Positions 17,680 to 26,827 of a stretch of 64,000 nt of DNA are shown here, piece after piece; position 1 is the first letter of the stretch, and every line of letters starts with the position of its first letter. Source of the stretch: Mucilaginibacter sp. KACC 22773. GTDB lineage: Bacteria > Bacteroidota > Bacteroidia > Sphingobacteriales > Sphingobacteriaceae. Position numbers and translations under genes: made by a program. The stretch lies in contig NZ_CP117883.1 in assembly GCF_028736215.1 (NCBI RefSeq), positions 5,332,001-5,396,000 of the forward strand, in the 5' to 3' direction. The notes beneath the pieces were generated by a model. That model saw only the letters and a list, made by a program, of their open reading frames with translations, was not told where the DNA came from and did no database searches.

Positions 17680-17889
17680 AACCGGATTTTTTTTGCTGTA
17701 ATTATAAACATAGTATTAGGCAAATAACTTTATAAACTTACGTAAATATTACTGTCCGGTTTTTGACTCAATCAAAAAAAGCATTTTAAGTCATTATTAT
17801 AGCAAAAATTGCTGTCGTCTCCTCTCCGATTTGGCCTAAAAGTAAGCCTTTGGCTTTTTATACAAGCAGTAAATACCATCCAAATAAAA

Positions 17890-17915
17890 CGCCCGTCCTT
17901 TTTGAAGAACGGGCG
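17890..17915 (-). terminator. Probable terminator of icd
   Basis: CGCCCGT (17890-17896) pairs with ACGGGCG (17909-17915) 25 bp after the icd stop on the minus strand, followed on that strand by TTTATTTG. Short but well placed. Confidence 0.6.
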
Positions 17916-17938
17916 GTCAATATTAAAAGCTACCAGGC

Positions 17939-19168
17939 TTATTTACCTAACTTTGCTTTTAAGTTTTCGTCTATCGCTGCCAAAAACTCTTCGGTGTATA
18001 AATAATCTGTGCCGTGCTCAACTTTCGGTTTAATAGTAATGGCCAAATCTTTGGTCATTTTACCGCTTTCCACAGTTTCAATACAAACTTGCTCCAAAGC
18101 TTTACAGAAATCTATCAGCTCCTGATTTTTATCCAATATTCCCCGGAACTCCAAGCCTCTTGTCCACGCAAAAATGGATGCAATTGGATTGGTAGATGTT
18201 GGTTTACCAGCCTGGTGCTCGCGATAATGGCGGGTAACTGTACCGTGTGCAGCTTCAGCTTCCATAACCGTACCATCAGGTGTAACCAGCGTTGATGTCA
18301 TTAAACCCAAGGAACCAAAACCTTGTGCTACCGTATCAGATTGTACGTCGCCATCGTAGTTTTTACAAGCCCAAACAAAGTTACCATTCCATTTAAGGGC
18401 AGATGCAACCATGTCGTCAATTAAACGATGTTCGTAAGTAATACCGGCTTCAGCAAATTTTGCCTTATAATCGTTTTGGTAGATTTCTTCAAAAATATCC
18501 TTAAAACGGCCGTCATATTTTTTAAGGATAGTATTTTTGGTTGATAAATATAAAGGCCAGCCTTTCATTAACGCCTGGTTAAAGCATGCATGTGCAAAGC
18601 CCTTGATAGATTCATCAGTATTATACATAGCCAGAGCTACACCGTCGCCTTTAAAATTAAATACCTCAAATGATTGTTCTGCACCGCCATCTTCCGGACT
18701 GAAAGTGATTGTTAATTTACCTTTTCCTTTGGTAACAAAATCGGTAGCACGGTACTGATCGCCAAAAGCATGGCGGCCAATACATATGGGGGCTGTCCAG
18801 TTTGGTACTAAACGTGGTACATTTGCCATAACAATAGGCTCGCGAAAAACAGTACCATCCAAAATGTTACGAATAGTACCATTTGGCGACCGCCACATTT
18901 GTTTTAGGCCAAATTCTTCAACACGCGCTTCATCGGGTGTAATGGTTGCACATTTAATACCTACACCATATTTTAAAATAGCATTTGCGGCATCAACGGT
19001 TACCTGATCGTTGGTTTCATCACGGTACTCGATACCTAAATCGTAATATTTGATATCCAGGTCAAGATAAGGGATGATCAATTTGTCTTTGATGAATTTC
19101 CAGATGATCCGGGTCATTTCATCGCCATCCAGCTCAACTACCGGATTTTCTACTTTAATTTTTGACAT
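17939..19168 (-). CDS. icd: NADP-dependent isocitrate dehydrogenase, eukaryotic-type
   Basis: Oxidises isocitrate to 2-oxoglutarate in the TCA cycle with NADP. The 409-residue protein starts KVENPVVELDGDEMTRIIW, typical of the homodimeric eukaryote-like (type II) enzymes, with substrate residues in MWRSPNGTIRN (about 92-102) and the metal/substrate DGDVQSDTVAQGFGSLG and AHGTVTRHYR blocks near 270-315. Length fits exactly. A good promoter lies just upstream. Single-gene unit. Confidence 0.95.
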   Translation of the reverse strand: MSKIKVENPVVELDGDEMTRIIWKFIKDKLIIPYLDLDIKYYDLGIEYRDETNDQVTVDAANAILKYGVGIKCATITPDEARVEEFGLKQMWRSPNGTIRNILDGTVFREPIVMANVPRLVPNWTAPICIGRHAFGDQYRATDFVTKGKGKLTITFSPEDGGAEQSFEVFNFKGDGVALAMYNTDESIKGFAHACFNQALMKGWPLYLSTKNTILKKYDGRFKDIFEEIYQNDYKAKFAEAGITYEHRLIDDMVASALKWNGNFVWACKNYDGDVQSDTVAQGFGSLGLMTSTLVTPDGTVMEAEAAHGTVTRHYREHQAGKPTSTNPIASIFAWTRGLEFRGILDKNQELIDFCKALEQVCIETVESGKMTKDLAITIKPKVEHGTDYLYTEEFLAAIDENLKAKLGK

Positions 19169-19200
19169 AGCTGACGTTGTTTTCTTTATTTTAATGGCTT

Positions 19201-19227
19201 CAAATATATTAATTTGAGTTTACCAAA
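19201..19227 (-). promoter_or_regulatory. Promoter of icd
   Basis: On the minus strand a TATATTTG box (plus 19201-19208) matches TAnnTTTG, with TTTG about 15 nt upstream (plus 19224-19227). The spacing is a little short, but the -7 box is exact. Start of transcription would fall near 19195. Confidence 0.55.
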
Positions 19228-19378
19228 CTAACTAAATAGCATATGAAAATAATTGATGGCTATATAATGACGATTTATTACGACAGTTTATTGTTTTTAT
19301 AAACTTTGATGCTATTTTTATAAAATTAAACGTTATTACCCCAACGGGCTGGCAAACCAACGCCCTGTTACTTGTATT

Positions 19379-20083
19379 ATGATAAAATTCATCACTAAAA
19401 CCGTTCTGATAATAACCATTTGTACAGTTTCCTTTTTAGCTAAAGCACAGGTTGGATATGACTATGCCCAATATGATGTGGGTACAGCAGTTGGTGTTAA
19501 TATTGCCGCTATGGCCGATGTAAATACATTTACTGTTACTCCATCTGTCCACTTTAATTTTAATTACAACCAAAGCCCTTTTGTTAATTACGTGTTTGAA
19601 CTGCAAGTTGGCCGTTTAGAAGGGGGCACACTTGCATCATCGTCGGGCAGAATGTTTGAAAACCACTTTACAGCTTTTTCATTCAGAGGCCAGTTACAGG
19701 CCGGCGAGTTTTTGGATTATTCTTCGAGCCCATTTATGAATGTGATGAAAAACTGGTATGCATCAGCGGGCATTGGCTATATATCAAACCATATTGTGTC
19801 TAAAACAGACGACAAACGCGGCCTTCAATATACCCCCGCAGGCGACAATAACGCCCAGACACCATTTTTACCTGTAAGAATTGGGTATGAATTTAAGCTG
19901 TATAATCAATATAGCCAGCCGAGCGTTAAAATTGACATAGGATATCAATATAATTTTATGTTTGGCGATAATTTAGATGGTTATACATCAGCAGGTAATA
20001 ATGATGCCTATGCTCAATTTACCATTGGTGTAAAATTTGCCATTGGTGGTGTTACCTCATACCGTAAGCAAATTCATTATTAA
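19379..20083 (+). CDS. Predicted outer membrane beta-barrel protein
   Basis: 234 residues with a signal peptide (IITICTVSFLAKAQ, to about residue 24) and alternating hydrophobic/aromatic strands such as TPSVHFNFNYN, FVNYVFELQVG and YAQFTIGVKFAIGG, as in small outer membrane barrels. No family is recognised. It stands alone between the divergent icd and a small acidic gene. Confidence 0.75.
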   Translation: MIKFITKTVLIITICTVSFLAKAQVGYDYAQYDVGTAVGVNIAAMADVNTFTVTPSVHFNFNYNQSPFVNYVFELQVGRLEGGTLASSSGRMFENHFTAFSFRGQLQAGEFLDYSSSPFMNVMKNWYASAGIGYISNHIVSKTDDKRGLQYTPAGDNNAQTPFLPVRIGYEFKLYNQYSQPSVKIDIGYQYNFMFGDNLDGYTSAGNNDAYAQFTIGVKFAIGGVTSYRKQIHY

Positions 20084-20197
20084 TAATGGGTAACTCTCCG
20101 TTCTGGCTCCTTTGCACTGTTTGCACGTAATATCTTATTACTTGTTGTTTTTTTGGCAAGGTTTTTACTGTATCTTTAATTACAAATTACAAAATCT

Positions 20198-20635
20198 ATG
20201 AACGCTCAAAATATCAACCCCGGCGATGAAGAAGACGATGCATTAACCGATAATGCCAGTGATCGTGACCTAACATTAAAAGATGAACTTGGTGAAATTA
20301 TTGATACAGAAGATCTGAATTATAACGAAGAAGAGGACAGCTTTGAATACGACGTAAAAAGCGACGACCCGGATTACGACCACCCCGACCCTTACAAAAC
20401 ATCGGTAAAAAATGGCGAAGACATGAACTCCACGTATGATGAAGCCAACCCTTATGATGCTGCAGATGGTGAATATGCAAACAAAAGATCCATTGAAACA
20501 GATGTTGACGACCTGGGGATGCATATTGATGATGGTGACATTGTTGAAGTGGATGCCGCTGATGCCGCGCTTGCCCATACACCAGAAGACGACCGGGACG
20601 ACCTGGATGAAGAGGGATATCCTAAAAATATTTAA
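20198..20635 (+). CDS. Highly acidic protein of unknown function
   Basis: A 145-residue protein in which Asp and Glu make up roughly a third or more of residues, with no signal peptide or membrane span. Much of it should be disordered (GDEEDDALTDNASDRD, DDPDYDHPDPYKT, then TPEDDRDDLDEEGYPKNI). The frame is open throughout and a TATCTTTA box lies about 25 nt upstream. It converges on dnaX, on whose far side another acidic gene sits. Function unknown. Confidence 0.65.
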   Translation: MNAQNINPGDEEDDALTDNASDRDLTLKDELGEIIDTEDLNYNEEEDSFEYDVKSDDPDYDHPDPYKTSVKNGEDMNSTYDEANPYDAADGEYANKRSIETDVDDLGMHIDDGDIVEVDAADAALAHTPEDDRDDLDEEGYPKNI

Positions 20636-20720
20636 GTTTCGAGTAATGAGTTTTAAGTAATAAGTTTAAAATTGATTGTTAAAAAACAACTCAAAACTCA
20701 TTACTTAAAACTCAAAACTT
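20636..20720. repeat. Dispersed inverted repeat, ACTCAAAACTCA type
   Basis: GAGTTTTAAGTAAT (20648-20661) pairs perfectly with ATTACTTAAAACTC (20700-20713), and flanking GAGTAATGAG / ACTCAAAACTC units extend the fold. It fills the gap between two convergent genes and could serve as terminator for both. Confidence 0.75.
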
Positions 20721-20722
20721 TA

Positions 20723-22525
20723 TTAATCAAAATCGAGATTAAAGCGATTCCTCAATTCCATCAGTTCCGGATTTCGCGAAGCCATGTACTGAAATTTTTC
20801 TATCGATGTATAAGGCTTACGGACAACCTCCTGCTCATCAACCCGGGCGTTCACTTCAATGGTAAAGTTATTTAGCTTACTGCGCAAAAAGTTATGCATC
20901 CCAGGGCGCTCTTCCCTGAATAGGTTTTCCTGTACTTTATTGCCTACTAAAATTTCAAATTCGTAGGGCTTTATCATCCGCGGAGCGTTTGATGTAAAAA
21001 TAGTTACCAGGTTTTTTTTACCATCGGCTTTAACTTTAGCGGCAAAATCACTCCAGTATTTTAAAAAGCTATCCATAGTAAAATCATCCCGGGCATCTCC
21101 TTTTAAATAAGGATCTTCTTCCTCAAGTATTTCCTCTTCTGTTTTGGCCGTATCTGTTAACGACGGAGTTAATGTACTCCTAAGCGGCATAATAATTTTA
21201 GGCTTTTCGGCAACAGCTTCTTTTACCTGTACAGGCGGGGCGGCAGGTGCCGTGTACGCACTGGTTTCGGGGGCTGTTTTATTATAAACCGGCTGGGCAT
21301 CGCTTAAAACCAAGTGGTCATTAACTACTTTATTTGCCGCCGGATGTGTTATTGCTGGGGTATCAGGTTTTTTTTTTAATCCCCCATCTGCGATGGGAGT
21401 TGTGTTAAGTGGCGCGGTAGCCATACTAAAAGCCGAAGGCAGGTGACACATTTTGAGTAATGCCAGTTCGACTTGCAGTCGTTGATTTTTACTTAGTTTA
21501 TAACTGATATCGCATTGGTTGGCAATATTCATGGCCGATAGCAGGAAGGATACCGAGCCTGCCTGTGATTGCTGCAGATATTTATTTTTTATCCCCTCAC
21601 TTACCTCCAATAACTTTAAAGTTGATTGATCTTTACTCACCAGCAGGTTACGAAAGTGTTCGCTTAAGCCGGCAATAAAGTGTGCCCCATCAAAACCACG
21701 CGACAATATCTCGTCAAAAAATAACAGCACTTTGGCAGTGTCTTCTTTGAGCAGGCTTTCTGTTATATTAAAATAGTAATCGTAATCAAGTATGTTCAGG
21801 TTATCAATAACCGAACGATAGGTAACCTTACCACCCGAGAAACTTACGATCTGATCAAACATCGATAGCGCATCCCGTAATCCACCATCGGCTTTTTGGG
21901 CTATAATATGCAGGCCATCGGGTTCATAACTGATATTTTCTTTGCCTGCGATACCAGCCAGGTGGCCGGCCATATCATCAACCCTGATGCGGTTAAAATC
22001 AAATATCTGGCAACGGGATAATATGGTAGGCAATATTTTGTGCTTCTCGGTAGTGGCCAATATAAATATGGCATAATGAGGCGGCTCTTCCAGCGTTTTA
22101 AGGAAGGCGTTAAACGCCGCCTGCGATAGCATGTGCACCTCATCAATAATATACACCTTGTAACGCGCAGCCTGTGGCGGTATGCGCACCTGCTCAATTA
22201 AACTGCGGATATCATCAACCGAGTTATTAGATGCAGCATCCAGTTCGTGAACGTTAAAAGAGTTGCCGTTTTCAAAGGCTTTGCAGCTTGGGCATTCACC
22301 GCAAGCCTCGCCATTTTGCTGCAAATTAGTACAGTTAATGGTTTTGGCCAGGATACGTGCGCACGTAGTTTTACCCACACCACGCGGACCACAAAACAAA
22401 AATGCCTGTGCAAGCTGGTTGTTTTTAATAGCGTTTTTGAGCGTATTGGTTATATGTTGCTGACCAACAACGGTTTCAAAAGTAGCCGGGCGATACTTAC
22501 GGGCCGAAACAATGAAATTATCCAC
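20723..22525 (-). CDS. dnaX: DNA polymerase III subunit gamma/tau
   Basis: Clamp-loader ATPase subunit of the replicative polymerase. The 600-residue protein has the Walker A GPRGVGKT at 46-53, the zinc-binding cysteines C65, C75, C78 and C81, the Walker B region IIDEVHML and the sensor/SRC region LSRCQIFDF. After about residue 365 comes a Pro/Ala-rich linker and a tau-like C-terminal domain (about 475-600). I see no strong internal frameshift signal, so only tau may be made. Two acidic genes flank it. Confidence 0.95.
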   Translation of the reverse strand: MDNFIVSARKYRPATFETVVGQQHITNTLKNAIKNNQLAQAFLFCGPRGVGKTTCARILAKTINCTNLQQNGEACGECPSCKAFENGNSFNVHELDAASNNSVDDIRSLIEQVRIPPQAARYKVYIIDEVHMLSQAAFNAFLKTLEEPPHYAIFILATTEKHKILPTILSRCQIFDFNRIRVDDMAGHLAGIAGKENISYEPDGLHIIAQKADGGLRDALSMFDQIVSFSGGKVTYRSVIDNLNILDYDYYFNITESLLKEDTAKVLLFFDEILSRGFDGAHFIAGLSEHFRNLLVSKDQSTLKLLEVSEGIKNKYLQQSQAGSVSFLLSAMNIANQCDISYKLSKNQRLQVELALLKMCHLPSAFSMATAPLNTTPIADGGLKKKPDTPAITHPAANKVVNDHLVLSDAQPVYNKTAPETSAYTAPAAPPVQVKEAVAEKPKIIMPLRSTLTPSLTDTAKTEEEILEEEDPYLKGDARDDFTMDSFLKYWSDFAAKVKADGKKNLVTIFTSNAPRMIKPYEFEILVGNKVQENLFREERPGMHNFLRSKLNNFTIEVNARVDEQEVVRKPYTSIEKFQYMASRNPELMELRNRFNLDFD

Positions 22526-22598
22526 AGCACGAAGTTAACAAGAAAATGCCTTATGTTAAAGAGACAAACGGCCTATTGTTAAGATAAAATTACCAACA

Positions 22599-22820
22599 CT
22601 ATTGCAAATCATCATCCGGCAGGTGATCATCATCGTCCGGGTCGGGTTCGTCAGCTGCATCGCCGGCCTGTATATTATGCAGGTCGCTTTCTGCATCCAG
22701 TTGGTCGTCAAAATCTTCGTCGTCTTCGTCATCCCAATCGCCTTCAATGGGGTTATCATCATTTCGGGGCGATAAAGAAAACGAGGCATGATTTAAGATT
22801 TCACCTTCAAAAAACTTCAT
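22599..22820 (-). CDS. Small acidic protein of unknown function
   Basis: 73 residues beginning MKFFEGEILNHASFSL and then almost entirely acidic (GDWDDEDDEDFDDQLD, ending DPDDDDHLPDDDLQ). It is 73 bp upstream of dnaX on the same strand. The competing overlapping frame gives a Met-rich peptide with no sense. It recalls the acidic protein on the other side of dnaX. Function unknown. Confidence 0.6.
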   Translation of the reverse strand: MKFFEGEILNHASFSLSPRNDDNPIEGDWDDEDDEDFDDQLDAESDLHNIQAGDAADEPDPDDDDHLPDDDLQ

Positions 22821-22868
22821 AGATCGTATGTTTTATAAATTATAAAGCTTGCTAATTTAACATTCTGT

Positions 22869-24326
22869 TTATAAGAATGATTTTGATGCCTTTAATATAA
22901 GGCCAAATGAATTATAAAGCAAGCCCCCATGGTCATAGCCAATATCGTAACCAATGTTGTATCCATTTTTTAAGGGTCTTATCCCACCAAAGTAAACCGA
23001 ATACTCATTTACTTTTTTAAATGCACCATAATTACTTGGGGTTTTCACCCGACCGCCTACACTAAGAAATTGCTCGGTACCGGTCTCAAATGTGCCTTGG
23101 TTTTGCGAATAAGACATTTTGCCTGTATATAGCCAGTTAAACAAGTATGCTTGTGCCGCAAGGTGCAAAGCAAGCACCCGATTGTTTATAAAAAACTGCT
23201 TTTCTGCCGAACCCAAATTAGTCTTGGCATCATTAATTGTTGTTATAAACGGTGTACCCAAGCCTAAATCTTTATATGACCAACCTTCTATATACTCATA
23301 ATTATTGTAATAATTCTCGGCGCCGGAAAGTGTGCGCTTTGAACCTAACACCCCCCCTTGGTTCGCTGTGTATAAAAATTCAAATAAGAATTTGTTCCAA
23401 TGAAAATCACTATTTTGGGGGTGGTTGTTGATGATGCTAATACCGTTTAAACCATCTGCGATATTAGCCAGCGACGCTAATGCTCCTATATCATAAAAAT
23501 TTTGCCGATATAAGAATACCGTAAGCGCGTCAAATTTATATTCGGCGCCCAAATCTACCGAACCTAAATGATTGCCTACTTTTGATCCCCCTTTATACGT
23601 TTTACCTAAAAGCACATACCAATAAGTTTCTGGTTCCGACAGATTAAAGTAATTGCCAAACACACGTTTTTCGTTTCCCCAAATAGCTTCGTGGTTATAC
23701 CCTACCTGGAATTTGAACCGCCATGAGGGTTTACCAATTCTGACATAAAGATCATTTTGCAAGTAATAGCCCTTAAAATCTGTTGGCTCTTTTACATACT
23801 TTGCTTTAACGTTGCCTAAATACCCGTTTGCCAATGCCCCCTTTATAGCAAATAATTTTCCAAAAACAGGGATGCTGTAATAATTGGGGATGCTTAAGCT
23901 TACCTTAGGAATGCCTAACGCATTTCCTGATATCGGGAATGATCCGGACGATAAGGTAGAGTCAACCAGGCCAACAATGTCCTTTGAGCGGCCTGCTTTT
24001 AACTCAACAATACCTGCATGAGCCTTCACAAATCCCTCAACCAGTATAAACTGACTGGTTTTACCTGCATTGCCCCTTCCTTCAAATGAAGCGCCCCAGT
24101 CAAATGTTTTAGTGGTATCATAGTCCTTTCGGATTCTGCCAATTATACTACCGGAAGTGCCCGAAAGCGGAATACTGCCGAATTGATTTGATCTTAGCCA
24201 GAAAGGTACGGTACCGTTGGTGGTTTCAATACCCTGGGCTTCTAAGCTAATATGAACATCTTTCTCCTGGGACCGGGCTACGGAATAAACCGAAACTAAA
24301 GCTGCAAATAGAAATACTTTCTTCAT
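22869..24326 (-). CDS. Capsule assembly Wzi-family outer membrane protein
   Basis: A 485-residue predicted barrel with a signal peptide (FAALVSVYSVARSQ, to about residue 19). The early TTNGTVPFWLRSNQFG and the repeated aromatic strands fit the Bacteroidota proteins of the Wzi family, which in enterobacteria anchor capsule at the cell surface. No capsule genes are nearby, so its real ligand is open. Single gene, divergent from the ribosomal operon. Confidence 0.75.
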   Translation of the reverse strand: MKKVFLFAALVSVYSVARSQEKDVHISLEAQGIETTNGTVPFWLRSNQFGSIPLSGTSGSIIGRIRKDYDTTKTFDWGASFEGRGNAGKTSQFILVEGFVKAHAGIVELKAGRSKDIVGLVDSTLSSGSFPISGNALGIPKVSLSIPNYYSIPVFGKLFAIKGALANGYLGNVKAKYVKEPTDFKGYYLQNDLYVRIGKPSWRFKFQVGYNHEAIWGNEKRVFGNYFNLSEPETYWYVLLGKTYKGGSKVGNHLGSVDLGAEYKFDALTVFLYRQNFYDIGALASLANIADGLNGISIINNHPQNSDFHWNKFLFEFLYTANQGGVLGSKRTLSGAENYYNNYEYIEGWSYKDLGLGTPFITTINDAKTNLGSAEKQFFINNRVLALHLAAQAYLFNWLYTGKMSYSQNQGTFETGTEQFLSVGGRVKTPSNYGAFKKVNEYSVYFGGIRPLKNGYNIGYDIGYDHGGLLYNSFGLILKASKSFL

Positions 24327-24629
24327 ATAACGATGTCTGATTATGTTAAGGGGGTGAATAAAAACACAACTTTCAATTGCAACTTTTACATCCTATAAAT
24401 GAATGTATTAACAAAAAAATAACATTAAAGCCATTTTATTAACTAAAAGAACGAAAAACCCCACTCTATCGATAGAAATTGAAATTTATATCATAACAAG
24501 TTTTTTTAGAAATTATTGTTTTAAGAAAGTTTTAACTTAACCGAAACCTATATTTAAACCAGTTTCGGGCTTATAAAACTCCTTGTTTTTTGTTTAATAG
24601 AAACAGGGGATAATAATGCTGTTTACGCA

Positions 24630-24659
24630 TTGTTTTTTTAAATATTATCACTACATTTG
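24630..24659 (+). promoter_or_regulatory. Promoter of the rpsF-rpsR-rplI operon
   Basis: TACATTTG at 24652-24659 matches TAnnTTTG exactly; TTG at 24630-24632 lies 19 nt upstream. The transcript would start near 24666, leaving a leader of about 40 nt. The rest of the 378-bp gap (24327-24704) is AT-rich with no further feature. Confidence 0.75.
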
Positions 24660-24704
24660 CAGCCCCGTAATAGCGGGTAATTAATTAAAAATCAAAGTAT
24701 AATA

Positions 24705-25070
24705 ATGCAACAGTACGAAATCGTGATCGTTCTAACCCCGTTGTTATCAGTAGAAGTTGCTGCCGAGGCTAACGCCAAGTTCAGCAAAATCTTAACTGAT
24801 GGCGGAGCCGAAATTGTCCAGGAGGATAATTGGGGTTTGAGAAAATTAGCGTACCCTATTCAAAAAAAGACTACAGGGTACTATCACTTAACTGAATTTA
24901 AGGCTCCGGGTGAATTAATTAACAAATTGGAGGTTGAATTAAGGCGCGATGAGCGTGTTTTGCGTTTCCTGACCATTGCTTTAGATAAGCATGCTGTTGC
25001 GTACAACGACAAAAAACGCAGCGGTGCCTTTAACAAGAAACCTAAAGCAACAGAGGAGGCTTCAAAATAA
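24705..25070 (+). CDS. rpsF: 30S ribosomal protein S6
   Basis: 121 residues, start MQQYEIVIVLTPLLS and the GLRKLAYPIQKKTTGYYHL block are diagnostic of bS6. It binds S18 in the platform of the small subunit. It overlaps the next gene by one base (TAATG), the usual bacterial order S6-S18-L9. Confidence 0.97.
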   Translation: MQQYEIVIVLTPLLSVEVAAEANAKFSKILTDGGAEIVQEDNWGLRKLAYPIQKKTTGYYHLTEFKAPGELINKLEVELRRDERVLRFLTIALDKHAVAYNDKKRSGAFNKKPKATEEASK

Positions 25071-25333
25071 TGGCAAACGAACAAATTAAATACGTTACCG
25101 CTCCAAAAGTGGAGGATAACCGTAAAAAATACTGCCGTTTTAAAAAGAATGGTATTAAGTATATCGATTACAAAGACGCTAACTTTTTATTAAAGTTCAT
25201 TAACGATCAGGGTAAAGTATTACCACGCCGTTTAACTGGTACTTCATTAAAATTCCAGCGTAAAGTGGCCCAGGCTGTTAAACGTGCACGCCACATTGGT
25301 TTATTACCTTACGTTACAGATTCATTAAAATAA
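25070..25333 (+). CDS. rpsR: 30S ribosomal protein S18
   Basis: 87 residues with KKYCRFKKNGIKYIDYKD and the basic block TGTSLKFQRKVAQAVKRARH typical of bS18. Sits between rpsF and rplI with the canonical order and tight spacing. Only one of the zinc-type cysteines is present, as in the C-minus form. Confidence 0.97.
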   Translation: MANEQIKYVTAPKVEDNRKKYCRFKKNGIKYIDYKDANFLLKFINDQGKVLPRRLTGTSLKFQRKVAQAVKRARHIGLLPYVTDSLK

Positions 25334-25348
25334 TAGGAGATTTAAGAA

Positions 25349-25792
25349 ATGGAAGTTATTTTAAAACAAGATGTAAAAAACCTGGGTGATAAAGACGATG
25401 TAGTAAACGTTAAACCAGGTTATGGCCGTAACTACCTTTTACCTAAAGGCTTCGCCATATTAGCTACACCAAGCGCACGCAAAGTTTTAGCTGAAAACTT
25501 GAAACAAGCTCAGTTTAAACAAGAAAAAATCCGCAAGGATGCCGATGCAATTGCAGCCCGTTTAGAAGGCGTTAAACTTAACATTGGCGCTAAAGCCGGT
25601 GAAAGCGGAAAAATCTTCGGTGCTATCAATACCATCCAGGTTGCTGATGCATTGAAAAAAGAAGGTTTTGATGTTGACCGTCGCCGTATCACCTTTGATC
25701 AGGAGCCTAAGTTTGTTGGTGATTACATCGCAAACATTAACCTGCACAAAGAAGTTAAGGTACAAGTTCCTTTCTCGGTAGTAGCTGAGTAA
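25349..25792 (+). CDS. rplI: 50S ribosomal protein L9
   Basis: 147 residues with the N-terminal L9 signature MEVILKQDVKNLGDKDDVV and VKPGYGRNYLLPKGFA, then the connecting helix and C-terminal domain. Preceded by a GGAG ribosome binding site. Last gene of the operon, followed by a strong terminator. Confidence 0.97.
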   Translation: MEVILKQDVKNLGDKDDVVNVKPGYGRNYLLPKGFAILATPSARKVLAENLKQAQFKQEKIRKDADAIAARLEGVKLNIGAKAGESGKIFGAINTIQVADALKKEGFDVDRRRITFDQEPKFVGDYIANINLHKEVKVQVPFSVVAE

Positions 25793-25901
25793 TTTATATT
25801 TCGGAATTCGGATTTTTGATTTTTCGTGTATTAATTATTATTTTAATTGGTACTCAAGAATGCTTCGCAGTTTCGGATTGTCAGAAAAAATTTAGAATTT
25901 T

Positions 25902-25932
25902 AAAAGGTGTTTTGCAATGCAAAACACCTTTT
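25902..25932 (+). terminator. Terminator of the rpsF-rpsR-rplI operon
   Basis: AAAAGGTGTTTTGCA (25902-25916) and TGCAAAACACCTTTT (25918-25932) form a near-perfect hairpin followed by CATTTTT. Confidence 0.9.
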
Positions 25933-25958
25933 CATTTTTATAGAAACTTATTACAATA

Positions 25959-26723
25959 GTGCAGCGCAATTACAACTCATCAAAATTATCCAATTCAAAG
26001 CCGGGTAAAAAAAGTTCGATATCCCAAAGCAGGTTTAATGGTATTTTTAAACTGGTTTTCCGGTTTTTTAAACTGGGGTTTATCCTCTTTTTTGGCCTTA
26101 GCTTATTTGGCGTGCTGCTGTTTCGGTTTGTGCGCCCGCCCTTTACCTGGCTCATGATTGAGCGTGGCTTTCAGCAAAAAGCACGGGGCGTAGATTGGAA
26201 AATAGATAAACAATGGGTTAGCTTTGATGAGATATCTGACAATATGAAACGCGCCGCGGTGGCCGCCGAAGACCAAAGCTTTTTGGAGCACCATGGGTTC
26301 GATTTCCATGCTATAGAAAAAGCCATCGAAAAAAACGCGCACAGTAAAAAACTGATTGGTGGCAGCACTATATCACAGCAGGTGGCAAAAAACGTTTTCC
26401 TGTGGGAAGGCCGTTCGCTGCTGCGTAAAGGCATCGAAGCGTATTTTACCGTGCTGATAGAAGTCTTTTGGAGCAAAAAACGCATCATGGAGATGTACCT
26501 GAATGAGATTGAGATGGGCGACGGTATTTACGGTATCGAAGCTGCATCGCAGGCTTATTTTCATAAACATGCCTCGGAACTAACCAGGCACGAAGCTGCT
26601 GCTATAGCGGTGATATTCCCAAGTCCGCTTAAATGGTCGGCCACAAACCCTACAAGGTATTTAAAACACCGCCAGTACCTGATTATGAAAAACATGAAGA
26701 GGCTGGGGCCATTGGATTTTTAA
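25959..26723 (+). CDS. mtgA: Monofunctional peptidoglycan glycosyltransferase
   Basis: Polymerises lipid II into glycan strands at the inner membrane, without a transpeptidase domain. The 254-residue protein has a basic N-terminus, one membrane span at about 38-58, and the GT51 motifs: AAEDQSFLEHHGFD (catalytic E104), GGSTISQQVAKN (134-145), RKGIEAY and KKRIMEMYLNEIEMG. The start is a GTG at 25959; the next in-frame ATG lies after the membrane span, so GTG is preferred. It follows the ribosomal operon's terminator. Confidence 0.92.
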   Translation: MQRNYNSSKLSNSKPGKKSSISQSRFNGIFKLVFRFFKLGFILFFGLSLFGVLLFRFVRPPFTWLMIERGFQQKARGVDWKIDKQWVSFDEISDNMKRAAVAAEDQSFLEHHGFDFHAIEKAIEKNAHSKKLIGGSTISQQVAKNVFLWEGRSLLRKGIEAYFTVLIEVFWSKKRIMEMYLNEIEMGDGIYGIEAASQAYFHKHASELTRHEAAAIAVIFPSPLKWSATNPTRYLKHRQYLIMKNMKRLGPLDF

Positions 26724-26732
26724 GCCCCCTAA

Positions 26733-26746
26733 CCCCCTCAAGGGGG
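26733..26746 (+). terminator. C/G hairpin after mtgA
   Basis: CCCCCT and AGGGGG pair across two bases just after the mtgA stop, in the wider string CCCCTAACCCCCTCAAGGGG that resembles a dispersed repeat of these genomes. The T-tract is missing, so its role as a terminator is tentative. Confidence 0.45.
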
Positions 26747-26827
26747 AATATTAGTTAGCTATCTTTATAACACAAATTAGCCAAGCCAGCCCTTTTGCCA
26801 AGGCACAAACTTGCTCTTAGATAAGCA

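Noticed and set aside
20723..22525. Programmed frameshift in dnaX giving gamma
   Set aside because: I saw no A-run slippery site with a following stem at the expected place; a full-length tau form is the simple reading.
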